Shown here: one piece after another, positions 31,055 through 38,090 of the stretch | How positions within the stretch are numbered: position 1 is the first letter of the stretch | How the letters are laid out: each line of letters starts with the position of its first letter | Assembly (NCBI GenBank): GCA_022800815.1 | Contig: JAAWRC010000033.1 | Span: 1-38,090, forward strand | Direction: 5' to 3' | Length of the DNA: 38,090 nucleotides | DNA from: Lachnospiraceae bacterium | GTDB lineage: Bacteria; Bacillota; Clostridia; Lachnospirales; Lachnospiraceae | The notes under the pieces: model-generated | Seen by the model: the letters and a program-made list of their open reading frames with translations, nothing else | What the model was told of the DNA's origin: nothing | Database searches by the model: none | Program-made: the position numbers and the translations under genes

Positions 31055-31957
31055 ATGGCAAGTACTGCAAAAAAGAAAGCTTCGGGTATGTCCGACAAGA
31101 CCAGCGACATCATCCTGGTGGCCATCTGCGAGGTGGTCCTTCTGATCGTGGCTTACCCTCTGTATTATGTGTTGATCGCGTCTTTCTCCGACCCTTATCA
31201 GGTGTACGCCGGAAAGACCTTCCTTCTGCCAAGCGGGTTTACCCTGGACGGCTACAAGGCGGTGTTCGCTGAGAAATCCATTGTCTCCGCCTTTTTCAAC
31301 TCGGTGAAGTACACGGTCATCGGGACGGTGTTCTCCGTGGTGATGCTCTACATCACCGCCTATCCCCTGGCACAGAAGGGGCTGCCGGGGCGGAAGTTCC
31401 TCAGCATTTTCTTCCTGTTCACCATGTATTTCGGCGGCGGCCTGGTTCCCACCTACCTGGTGGTGAAGCAGACCGGCCTTGTGGGAAGCATGTGGGCGCT
31501 GTTCCTTCCCGGCGGCGTGGGCGTGGGCAACATGATCATCGTCCGCAATTATTTCCAGAACAGCATTCCCAGGGATCTTCTGGAGGCATCCTCCATCGAC
31601 GGGTGCTCCAAGCTGCGGACCTTCCTCAGCGTGGTCATCCCCCTCTCCATGCCGATCCTGGCCGTTATGGTGGTGTTTTCCATGGTGGCCTACTGGAACG
31701 ACTGGTTTACGGCCCTGATCTACCTGGGCGGCAAAGGCTCTCCCCTGCCCCTGGTGATGAGGAATATCCTGATCAAGAGTTCGGCTTCCGCTTCCCAGGC
31801 GGCGACCATCTCCGGCGGCTACGCAGAGCTGAACAAATTGACGGAGCTTCTTAAATTCTGTTCCATGATCGTGGCGGCGCTCCCCATGCTGATCATCTAT
31901 CCTTTCGTTCAGAAGCACTTTGAGAAGGGATTCATGGCCGGCGCCGTGAAGGGATAA
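31055..31957 (+). CDS. Sugar ABC transporter permease, YtcP/UgpE type
   Basis: The 300-residue product has six helices. Family parts are YPLYYVLIASFSDPYQVYAG, GLVPTYLVVKQTGLVGSMWA, and the EAA loop LLEASSIDGCSKLRTFLSVV. The ending QKHFEKGFMAGAVKG is the hallmark of the YtcP/CUT1 second permease. ATG 31055 follows AAGGAGGGG; a longer frame from 31004 overlaps the first permease gene and has no ribosome site. It is the obligate partner of the first permease. Confidence 0.94.
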   Translation: MASTAKKKASGMSDKTSDIILVAICEVVLLIVAYPLYYVLIASFSDPYQVYAGKTFLLPSGFTLDGYKAVFAEKSIVSAFFNSVKYTVIGTVFSVVMLYITAYPLAQKGLPGRKFLSIFFLFTMYFGGGLVPTYLVVKQTGLVGSMWALFLPGGVGVGNMIIVRNYFQNSIPRDLLEASSIDGCSKLRTFLSVVIPLSMPILAVMVVFSMVAYWNDWFTALIYLGGKGSPLPLVMRNILIKSSASASQAATISGGYAELNKLTELLKFCSMIVAALPMLIIYPFVQKHFEKGFMAGAVKG

Positions 31958-31974
31958 AAAGGAGGAGTACGGGA

Positions 31975-33660
31975 ATGAAAAAGAATTTGAAACGAGTATG
32001 TGCGGCGGCTTTGGCGGGCGCCATGGTCCTGCTCCTGCCCGGCTGCAGCGGGGGTCTGGCAAACGACGTCAATGACGGCACGGTAAATGAAAATACGGAA
32101 CAGACCGATTTCTATATTATGGGCGGCCAGTCGGCCTTGTCGGCGGGCTATGATGAGATGGAGGTTCTAAATGCGCTGCAGGAGAATGTAGGGATCCATA
32201 TCGACTGGGAGACCATGAGCGATTCCCTGGGAGAGCAGGTGAACATCCGCATCACCGGCGGTCAGCTTCCCGACGCCTTCCAGGGCGTGGGCTTCTCCAA
32301 CTATGACCTGGCCCGCTACGGCGACGACGGCACGTTCCTGGACCTGAGTCCTTACCTGACGCCGGACATCATGCCTAATCTGTGTGCGGTTCTGGAAGAG
32401 CATCCGGAAATCCGGGCGGCCGTCACCATGGAGGACGGCGGGATCTACGGTCTTCCCTCCGGGGAGCAGATGACCACGGCGGGAATCGGTGTGGATATGG
32501 AAGACGCTTTCTCCATCTACTCCGTGCCTCAGTACAGCATGATCAACAAGGCGTGGCTGGACGACCTGGGCCTTCCGGTCCCCACGTCCCTAGACGAGCT
32601 CCATGACGCCCTGAAGGCGTTTAAGGAAAACGACATGTCGTCGAAATATTATGGGAATGCGGCCGGCTCCACCATTCCCATGACCACCGGCTTTGACGAG
32701 TGGTGCTGGGGCCAGAACATTTTTTATTCCGGCTTCGGCTTCACCAACTGGCCCAACGATGTCTGCAACGACCTTCATCTGAAGGAGGACGGAACTGTGG
32801 AATTTGTCTGCGTCACCGACGCTTACCGGGACTGCCTGACCTATTTCCACGACTGGTATGCGGAAGGGCTCATGGACGTGGAGATGTTCAGCCAGAGCGA
32901 CAGCCAGCTCATCGCCAAATGTCAGCAGGGCTATGTGGGCGTGTCCACCTGGTGGTACATTGAGGAACTGATGGGCGAGTATGCTAAGGATTATGTGTTC
33001 CTGCCGCCCCTCACGGGACCTGCGGGAACGGAGTACGAGGATACCTGCGGCGTCACCATCCGCCCCGGAAGCCCCATAAGCTCCGGCCAGCTCTGCATCA
33101 CCAACAAGTGCAAGAGCCCCGTCAATCTGCTGAAATTTTACGATCAGTGGTATGACGGCGAGACGGTCATGCAGCTCCAGTACGGCCCCAAGGGCGTGTT
33201 CTTCACCGGACAGGAGGAGGGCACCGGCATGTGGCTCTCTATCACCGAGGAGGAATCCCAGGCCAAGTTCGGAAAAAGCAGCGGTGAGCTTAAGAATCTA
33301 TATGAAGTTTGGGGGCCGAAACTGATCCTGGCCGAGTATTACAACAGCGTCTTCTACATGGAGGACCGGGCCATTGAGCGTCTGACGGATCTGGATACCT
33401 TCTGGATGCTCTATGTGAAGGACACCACCTTCTACCCGGTGGACTGCGTCTTCACGGGCATGGAGATGGAGACCATTGACTGGCACAAAACGGATTTTGA
33501 GACCACGGTCAAGGAGCAGGAGGGCCTTTGGATCAAGGAGGGCGGCCCCACCGACGAGGAGTGGGAGGCTTATAAGGAGCGCCTGTCTGAGAAGTGCGGC
33601 ATGGACGACCTGCTTGAGGTCTACCAGGATGCCTATGAGAGGTATTCCGCTGCGGAATGA
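31975..33660 (+). CDS. Sugar-binding lipoprotein of the ABC transporter (LipO/YtcQ type)
   Basis: The product is 561 residues with a lipoprotein signal MKKNLKRVCAAALAGAMVLL and LPGC (lipid-bound Cys24). The large extracellular solute-binding domain is of the size usual for LipO/YtcQ proteins that serve LplB/YtcP permeases (QLPDAFQGVGFSNYDLARYG; YSVPQYSMINKAWLDDLGLP). It captures the oligosaccharide outside the cell. ATG 31975 has AAAGGAGGAG upstream, and gaps to its neighbours are under 20 bases. Substrate is inferred from GH32: fructans or sucrose-like sugars. Confidence 0.93.
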   Translation: MKKNLKRVCAAALAGAMVLLLPGCSGGLANDVNDGTVNENTEQTDFYIMGGQSALSAGYDEMEVLNALQENVGIHIDWETMSDSLGEQVNIRITGGQLPDAFQGVGFSNYDLARYGDDGTFLDLSPYLTPDIMPNLCAVLEEHPEIRAAVTMEDGGIYGLPSGEQMTTAGIGVDMEDAFSIYSVPQYSMINKAWLDDLGLPVPTSLDELHDALKAFKENDMSSKYYGNAAGSTIPMTTGFDEWCWGQNIFYSGFGFTNWPNDVCNDLHLKEDGTVEFVCVTDAYRDCLTYFHDWYAEGLMDVEMFSQSDSQLIAKCQQGYVGVSTWWYIEELMGEYAKDYVFLPPLTGPAGTEYEDTCGVTIRPGSPISSGQLCITNKCKSPVNLLKFYDQWYDGETVMQLQYGPKGVFFTGQEEGTGMWLSITEEESQAKFGKSSGELKNLYEVWGPKLILAEYYNSVFYMEDRAIERLTDLDTFWMLYVKDTTFYPVDCVFTGMEMETIDWHKTDFETTVKEQEGLWIKEGGPTDEEWEAYKERLSEKCGMDDLLEVYQDAYERYSAAE

Positions 33661-33679
33661 GTGAGGAGGATATTGATTT

Positions 33680-35176
33680 ATGATCAGCGAAACCCTTCAA
33701 AAGGCCAGAGACTTTGAAGAGCAGTATGGCCCCCATATCCCGGCCGGGGAACGTCCGGCTTTCCACGTCACTCCCATTATCGGCTGGATGAACGATCCCA
33801 ACGGCTTTTCCTTTTATAAAGGGGAGTATCATCTGTTCTACCAGTACCATCCTTATTCCAACGAGTGGGGGCCGATGCACTGGGGCCATGTGAAGACGAA
33901 GGACTTTATCCGCTGGGAACGGCTCCCGGCGGCTCTGGCCCCGGATACGGGATACGACAGCGCCGGCTGTTTTTCCGGCGGGGCCACGGAGCTTCCGGAC
34001 GGACGGCAGCTTCTCATGTACACCGGCGTCCGCAGGGAGCATGACGAGGACGGGTATCTCCGGGATATCCAGACCCAGTGCGTGGCCATTGGGGATGGCG
34101 TGGATTATGAAAAATATGAGGCCAATCCGGTCCTGACGGGAAAAGACCTTCCGGAGGGCGGCAGCATCGTGGATTTCAGAGATCCGAAGGTCTGGCGGGG
34201 AGAGGACGGGACGTATTATGCGGTCCTTGGGAACCGGGCGGCGGACAACAGCGGCATGATCCTGCTCTACCGGAGCGGGGACGCCCTTCACTGGGAGTTT
34301 GTCCGGATCCTGGATGCCAGCGGGAACCAGTACGGAAAAATGTGGGAATGCCCGGATTTCTTTGAGCTTTCCGGAGAACAGGTGCTGATCACCAGCCCTC
34401 AGGAGATGATTCCCGTGGGGCTGGAGTTCCACGCCGGGTATGGGGCGATCGCCCTGATCGGGGAGTACGATCCTGCCGGAGAAGGGTTTGTCCGAAAACG
34501 GGTGCAGTCCATTGACTACGGCTTGGATTTCTATGCGCCCCAGACCCTGCTTGCCCCCGACGGGAGGAGGATCATGATCGCCTGGATGCAGAACTGGAGC
34601 ACGGCGGGCGCAAAGCCTGACCGCTGCCGCTGGTTTGGACAGACGATCGTTCCGAGGGAGCTTTCTGTCAAAAACGGGCGGCTGTATCAGGTGCCCGTGC
34701 GGGAACTGGAGCATTACAGGGGGCAGGCGGTGGTCCACCGGAATATTCCGGTCAGCGGGGAAGTCAACCTGCCGGGCGTGAACGGCCGACTGGTGGATAT
34801 GACGGTCACAATCCGCCGGGCAGGCTATGATTCCTGCCGGTGGTTCCGCATTCATGTGGCCAAAGACGGGGAGCACGATACGGTGATCCGTTACCGGCCG
34901 GACCAGGGAACCTTGAAGATCGACCGCACCCGCAGCGGCCTGCCCTACGACGTCGTCCATACCAGAAGCTTCCTGGTGCGGCCTCTGGACAACGGGGAGT
35001 TAAAGCTTCGGATCCTTCTGGACCGGTTCAGCGTGGAGGTCTTCGTCAATGACGGCGAGCAGGCGGCCAGCACGGTGATCTACACCCGGAAAGAGGCCGA
35101 CGCCATCAGCTTCGAGGCCGGTGGGGCCGCCCTGATGGATGTGGAAAAGTACGAGTTGGTTTTTGACCGGGATTAA
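33680..35176 (+). CDS. GH32 beta-fructofuranosidase (sucrose/fructan hydrolase), intracellular
   Basis: This is a 498-residue GH32 enzyme. Active-site triad: Asp39 (GWMNDPNG, nucleophile), Asp168 (FRDP, transition-state stabiliser) and Glu223 (WECPDF, acid/base). A five-bladed propeller part is followed by a C-terminal beta-sandwich (about 350-498, with LRILLDRFSVEVFVNDGEQA). No signal peptide, so it acts on imported sugar. It is not next to a phosphotransferase gene, so the substrate is probably unphosphorylated. ATG 33680 is preceded by GAGGAGG. It is the last gene of the operon, and a terminator follows. Confidence 0.93.
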   Translation: MISETLQKARDFEEQYGPHIPAGERPAFHVTPIIGWMNDPNGFSFYKGEYHLFYQYHPYSNEWGPMHWGHVKTKDFIRWERLPAALAPDTGYDSAGCFSGGATELPDGRQLLMYTGVRREHDEDGYLRDIQTQCVAIGDGVDYEKYEANPVLTGKDLPEGGSIVDFRDPKVWRGEDGTYYAVLGNRAADNSGMILLYRSGDALHWEFVRILDASGNQYGKMWECPDFFELSGEQVLITSPQEMIPVGLEFHAGYGAIALIGEYDPAGEGFVRKRVQSIDYGLDFYAPQTLLAPDGRRIMIAWMQNWSTAGAKPDRCRWFGQTIVPRELSVKNGRLYQVPVRELEHYRGQAVVHRNIPVSGEVNLPGVNGRLVDMTVTIRRAGYDSCRWFRIHVAKDGEHDTVIRYRPDQGTLKIDRTRSGLPYDVVHTRSFLVRPLDNGELKLRILLDRFSVEVFVNDGEQAASTVIYTRKEADAISFEAGGAALMDVEKYELVFDRD

Positions 35177-35182
35177 AACGAA

Positions 35183-35226
35183 AAACAGACCGGTGGCCCG
35201 GAAAGATCGGGAAGCCGGTCTGTTTT
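35183..35226 (+). terminator. Terminator of the ABC-GH32 operon
   Basis: AAACAGACCGG (35183-35193) pairs with CCGGTCTGTTT (35215-35225), with an inner CCCG/CGGG pair, and ends in TTTT. It starts 7 bases after the GH32 stop. Confidence 0.8.
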
Positions 35227-35227
35227 G

Positions 35228-35403
35228 CTGCGGTGCGCCTCCGGGGGGTCGCACTGCGGCGGAATGGGATCGTGTCGCCAGAACGGTCTTCGCTTCGCTT
35301 CGGTCGGTGCTAAACGTGTGCCACTGGCACACAGCACCCGCCGCAGGCGGAGAATCCTGTGCGGCAGGATTCTTTTTTAAAGGGTAAAGTCCCACGGGTG
35401 TGG
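35228..35403. repeat. Structured GC-rich intergenic element with a second terminator
   Basis: No gene is seen. Three hairpins lie in a row: GCGGTGCG/CGCACTGC near 35230-35262; GTGCT..GTGTGCC ACT GGCACAC AGCAC at 35307-35337; and GAATCCTG/CAGGATTC at 35352-35372 followed by six T (35373-35378). TTCGCTTCGCTTCGG is a short tandem repeat at 35289-35303. This looks like a dispersed intergenic repeat rather than a gene; copies elsewhere cannot be checked here. Confidence 0.45.
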
Positions 35404-35949
35404 TTACAGGCTGCGTCCTAACTGACAGGCATCCTTTAGCTTTTCATTGCCCTCAATGTCTCCTGCATGAAATACGCCCCCGCATAAGACTTTTCCGCAG
35501 TCTTTCCAGCCCAGATGGTTCATAAGGCGTTCATACCAATAAATGGATTCCTCAAAGCCGTTGCCTTCTGCCGCCATGAGCAGAACGGCATTCTTAATCG
35601 GGTTGGCAAGGTCGGGGCTGCATTCCGCTACGGCGAAAAGACAGTCAAAGGCGCATTTTAGCTGGCTGCTGATTGTCCAGTAGTATAAGGGGGACGCAAG
35701 GACGACAATGTCCGCCTCTTTGTATGCCGGATAGATTTTGAGCATATCGTCTTTCTGGACACAGGGACTTTCCGGATTTTTGCCGCCGCCGCAGCAGCCG
35801 AGGCAGGGGCGGATATCCATTTTCTGCAGGTCAAATCGGGTGACGCTATGTCCGGCGGCCTCTGCGCCTTCTGTGAAGGAACGGATCAGTGCTGCCGTGT
35901 TGCCCTTTGGACGGGGGCTGCCGTTTAGGATTATGATCTTTTTGCCCAT
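35404..35949 (-). CDS. NAD(P)H-dependent FMN reductase/flavodoxin-like oxidoreductase
   Basis: This 181-residue flavoprotein of the FMN-reductase family begins KKIIILNGSPRPKGNTAALI (FMN phosphate loop SPRPKGNT). It carries MDIRPCLGCCGGG with several Cys and ASPLYYWTISSQLKCAFDCL. Such proteins reduce flavins, quinones or nitro compounds in the cytoplasm. It is divergent from an HxlR-type regulator with overlapping promoters, a common redox or electrophile-sensing pair. The start at 35949 is the only one giving the full flavin loop. No complete four-Cys iron-sulfur motif is present, so it is not a classical ISF protein. Confidence 0.88.
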   Translation of the reverse strand: MGKKIIILNGSPRPKGNTAALIRSFTEGAEAAGHSVTRFDLQKMDIRPCLGCCGGGKNPESPCVQKDDMLKIYPAYKEADIVVLASPLYYWTISSQLKCAFDCLFAVAECSPDLANPIKNAVLLMAAEGNGFEESIYWYERLMNHLGWKDCGKVLCGGVFHAGDIEGNEKLKDACQLGRSL

Positions 35950-35982
35950 ATGTTATAGATACCTCGCTTTTCTTTTGCCGGA

Positions 35983-36062
35983 TTGACACCGGGATTGGTT
36001 TATACTAAAATTATAGGAAAACAGTATGGAAAAGACAAGTACTGTTATAAATGATAGGTACT
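35983..36062. promoter_or_regulatory. Divergent overlapping promoters with candidate HxlR operator
   Basis: Forward: TTGACA (35983-35988), 17 bases, TAAAAT (36006-36011). Reverse: TTGTCT (36033-36038), 17 bases, TATAAT (36010-36015). The two -10 elements overlap. AGTACT (36038-36043) and GGTACT (36057-36062) bracket the interval next to the reverse -35 and just after the forward start, fitting an HxlR dimer site that would affect both genes. Confidence 0.6.
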
Positions 36063-36084
36063 ATCTTATAGGAAAGCGAAAACT

Positions 36085-36417
36085 ATGATTAAGAATTATA
36101 TTGAGAATGCAAACTTTGAGGATACGGGGTTCAGTTATACCTTATCCTTGATCAATGGGAAGCACAAAATGGTGATATTGTATTGCCTGATGGAGTTTGA
36201 AACCGTGCGCTTTAATGAGATGAAACGCTATCTGAAACATGTGACAGACAGGACTTTGAGCACAAATTTGAAGGAACTGGAAGCGGATGCCTTGATCATC
36301 AGGAAAGAATATCCGCAGATACCGCCGAAGGTGGAATACTCTTTGTCAGAACGGGGGCGGTCTTTGATGGCGGTTTTGGACCGGCTGTGTGAATGGGGGG
36401 AAAAGAACAGGATATAG
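36085..36417 (+). CDS. HxlR-family winged-helix regulator
   Basis: The 110-residue product is a full HxlR-type (MarR-like) winged helix: YTLSLINGKHKMVILYCLME, FNEMKRYLKHVTDRTLSTNL (recognition helix), then KELEADALIIRKEYPQIPPK and VEYSLSERGRSL. These regulators often sense reactive electrophiles or oxidants through Cys; here the only Cys are in the first helix region and near the end. ATG 36085 follows AGGAAAG. It probably represses or activates the divergent flavoprotein gene and itself. Confidence 0.88.
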   Translation: MIKNYIENANFEDTGFSYTLSLINGKHKMVILYCLMEFETVRFNEMKRYLKHVTDRTLSTNLKELEADALIIRKEYPQIPPKVEYSLSERGRSLMAVLDRLCEWGEKNRI

Positions 36418-36431
36418 CGGTAAAAAAGACG

Positions 36432-36473
36432 GACAGACAGCGGCTTTTATGATTTAGCCGCTGTCTGTCTTTT
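36432..36473. terminator. Bidirectional terminator between the HxlR and ATPase genes
   Basis: GACAGACAGCGGCT (36432-36445) pairs perfectly over 14 bases with 36456-36469 around a 10-base loop. TTTT lies to the right and an A run (36422-36427) to the left, so it serves both convergent genes. Confidence 0.85.
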
Positions 36474-36477
36474 AAAG

Positions 36478-37632
36478 TCAGAAAGGATACTCTTTGCACA
36501 CGGGTGAGCAGGCGTCTGCAGATGTCTGGTCATACCAGATCAGGTTGTTGCCCGTCTCCTGGTCAAAGAGCTGGATCAGCTCCGGGTTTGCGGTGAAGGA
36601 AACGGTGTCTCCCATTTTGAGATCGTGCTTCAAGTCGGTCGTCGGTACGATCATGACCACCTCGTCGGTGCCGCTCACGGCGTGGATGTTGAGCTCCGTG
36701 CCGAGCATCTCGACCACATTGATTTTAGCGGAAAGATCTCCCTCGCCCACGGTCACGTGGCTGGGACGGATGCCGCAGGTGATCTCGCAGGGCTTCTGTC
36801 CGTTCTGCTTCAGGGCTTTCTGCTGGAAATCTCCCAGGCGGAAGCGGGCGCCGCGGATTTCGGCATAGTAGACGTCCTTTTCCAGAAGCAGTTTGCAGTT
36901 TCCGAAGAAGTTCATGACCGGCATGCCGATGAAGCCCGCCACAAAGAGGTTGACCGGTTTGTGGAATACCTCGTTTGGGGTGCCGATCTGGTTGACGAAG
37001 CCGTCCTTCATGATGACAATCCGGTCGCCCAGGGTCATGGCCTCCGTCTGGTCGTGGGTCACGTAGATGAAGGTGGTGTTGATCCGCTGACGGAGCTTGA
37101 TGATCTCGGCCCGCATCTGGTTTCTGAGCTTGGCGTCCAGGTTGGAGAGAGGCTCATCCATCAGAAACACCTTGGGGTCACGGACCATGGCGCGGCCGAT
37201 GGCCACACGCTGGCGCTGGCCGCCGGAGAGGGCCTTGGGCTTGCGCTCCAGATACTGGGTGATGTCCAGAATCTCCGCAACCTCCCGCACCTTGCGGTCG
37301 ATCTCGTCCTTGGGCACCTTTCTCAGCTTCAGGGCAAAAGCCATATTCTGGTAAACCGTCATGTGGGGATAAAGGGCATAGCTCTGGAACACCATGGCGA
37401 TGTCCCGGTCCTTGGGCTCCACGTCGTTGACCAGTTTGCCGTCGATGTAGAGCTCGCCGCCGGAGATGTCCTCCAGGCCGGCCACCATGCGGAGCGTGGT
37501 GGATTTTCCGCATCCGGACGGGCCGACCAGAACGATGAATTCTTTATCGTCGATGGCCAGGTTCACGTCGTGGACGGCAGTCACCTTGTTGTCGTAGACT
37601 TTCTTGATTCCCTTCAGTAAAACTTCGGACAT
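36478..37632 (-). CDS. msmK: ABC transporter ATPase for sugar uptake (MsmK/UgpC type)
   Basis: The 384-residue product has Walker [10 protein letters not shown] (37-45), the signature LSGGQ (134-138), Walker [14 protein letters not shown]-loop VTHDQ (His192), and a C-terminal OB/MOI-type domain (about 240-370, with [14 protein letters not shown]). This class energises several CUT1 sugar transporters. No permease is next to it, so it is the likely motor for the ABC operon 5-7 kb away, and shares operator sites with it. The start is taken as the ATG at 37632 from the family N-terminus ([20 protein letters not shown]). It has only a weak ribosome site: GGAGG lies about 30 bases upstream. Confidence 0.93.
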   Translation of the reverse strand: MSEVLLKGIKKVYDNKVTAVHDVNLAIDDKEFIVLVGPSGCGKSTTLRMVAGLEDISGGELYIDGKLVNDVEPKDRDIAMVFQSYALYPHMTVYQNMAFALKLRKVPKDEIDRKVREVAEILDITQYLERKPKALSGGQRQRVAIGRAMVRDPKVFLMDEPLSNLDAKLRNQMRAEIIKLRQRINTTFIYVTHDQTEAMTLGDRIVIMKDGFVNQIGTPNEVFHKPVNLFVAGFIGMPVMNFFGNCKLLLEKDVYYAEIRGARFRLGDFQQKALKQNGQKPCEITCGIRPSHVTVGEGDLSAKINVVEMLGTELNIHAVSGTDEVVMIVPTTDLKHDLKMGDTVSFTANPELIQLFDQETGNNLIWYDQTSADACSPVCKEYPF

Positions 37633-37839
37633 AAATACATGGCTCTGATGATCCGGACTCCTCCAAAGACCACCTCCCGGCCGCAAAATGCGCACCAGAT
37701 TACAGCAGGTCTCCACACTGCTGCACCGCAAGCCCGGCGGAATGTAATCCCTCCTTTTTTCTTGTACGGCAGTCATGGCGAGTGGAGTGAACTGCCGCCA
37801 GTGGTTTGTGTGCGTCCAAGGATGGTCCTTATTGGAGGT

Positions 37840-37849
37840 GAAACGTTAT
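37840..37849. promoter_or_regulatory. LacI-type operator, site 4, at the start of the ATPase transcript
   Basis: GAAACGTTAT at about +3 to +12 of the reverse promoter, a classic repression position. Confidence 0.75.
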
Positions 37850-37858
37850 TTCATATAA

Positions 37859-37887
37859 ATAATAACTAAAAACAAGAATATTGTCAA
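37859..37887 (-). promoter_or_regulatory. Promoter of the ABC ATPase gene
   Basis: On the reverse strand TTGACA (37882-37887), 17 bases, TATTAT (37859-37864). It gives a leader of about 220 bases before the ATG at 37632 and is flanked on both sides by operator decamers. Confidence 0.75.
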
Positions 37888-37917
37888 TATTATATTGTAA
37901 AAAATACATATTTTTGT

Positions 37918-37927
37918 GAAACGTTAT
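37918..37927. promoter_or_regulatory. LacI-type operator, site 5, upstream of the ATPase promoter
   Basis: GAAACGTTAT 78 bases from site 4, centre to centre, on the other side of the promoter and near -66 to -75. The pair could support a DNA loop. Confidence 0.7.
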
Positions 37928-37944
37928 TTCTGATGCGAAGAAAA

Positions 37945-37970
37945 GGACCAGACCGTGTGCGGTCTGGTCC
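37945..37970 (-). terminator. Terminator of the leftward gene entering from the right edge
   Basis: GGACCAGACCG pairs with CGGTCTGGTCC around a four-base loop (perfect 11-base stem). On the reverse strand TTTTCTTC follows. Confidence 0.75.
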
Positions 37971-38027
37971 CGGTATGAATTTTAATCTCAATACTATAAA
38001 TGAGCAAATTCAAAAAAATGCACAAAC

Positions 38028-38090
38028 CTATGCTACCAACGCCAATACATCCGCAAGTGGAATCTGTTTTTTGCCGCACTGATATACATA
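38028..38090 (-). CDS. C-terminal end of an unknown leftward gene (partial)
   Basis: A reverse frame is open from the window edge to a TAG at 38028-38030 and ends YVYQCGKKQIPLADVLALVA. Only 20 residues are seen and none identifies a family. The support is the terminator hairpin 58 bases after the stop. Confidence 0.4.
   Translation of the reverse strand, partial: YVYQCGKKQIPLADVLALVA

Overview
The window reads as chromosome of a gut-type Firmicute, most likely a Lachnospiraceae/Clostridia member. The grounds are: GC-rich coding with strong GGAGG-type ribosome binding sites, an LplB/YtcQ-type sugar ABC system with a GH32 enzyme and a detached MsmK-type ATPase, an Mrp/Mbh-like membrane module made of complex-I-like antiporter subunits, DUF1858 and SWIM-SNF2 genes, and TTGACA/TATAAT promoters. 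This is inferred from protein style, not from a database match.

Layout. (1) 1-1.7 kb is AT-rich accessory debris: a dead internal fragment of an IS630 transposase joined to the C-terminal winged helix of an unrelated gene, plus small unknown ORFs. (2) 1.7-12.3 kb is a forward block: an acidic membrane protein, then a promoter and ten tightly overlapping genes in the order of the Mbh (mbhABCDEFGH) membrane arm: MrpE, F, G, MbhD-like, an MbhE-MrpB fusion, MrpC, and then four different MrpD/NuoL/M/N-type antiporter subunits in a row. No hydrogenase, NADH-binding or peripheral-arm subunit lies in the window. (3) 12.4-18.2 kb is an accessory island: a 905-residue protein with a C-terminal RyR domain (reverse), a secreted M23-like protein with a substituted zinc ligand, a small PGDYI-like protein and a TIR-domain protein. 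(4) 18.2-26.9 kb is metabolism and housekeeping: an XRE-HTH/alanine-type aminotransferase fusion with an internal start, DUF1858, a cupin-like protein, ArgS, a SWIM-SNF2 helicase and an M19 dipeptidase. (5) 26.8-37.9 kb is a carbohydrate region: YesL-like protein, lipoprotein, TM protein and a LacI regulator (reverse), then two permeases, a binding lipoprotein and GH32 (forward). After these come an HxlR/flavoprotein divergent pair and the MsmK-type ABC ATPase (reverse).

How parts work together. Five copies of the decamer GAAACGTTAT occur in the annotated control regions of the lacI-type gene, the ABC-GH32 operon and the ATPase gene about 8 kb away. They predict one LacI-type regulon in which fructan or sucrose-type oligosaccharides are bound by the lipoprotein, imported by the two permeases powered by the distant ATPase, and cut inside the cell by GH32. 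The antiporter module is predicted to exchange Na+ and H+. The TIR/RyR island is the best candidate for an undescribed nucleotide-signalling or defence system, but its function is inference from domains and proximity.
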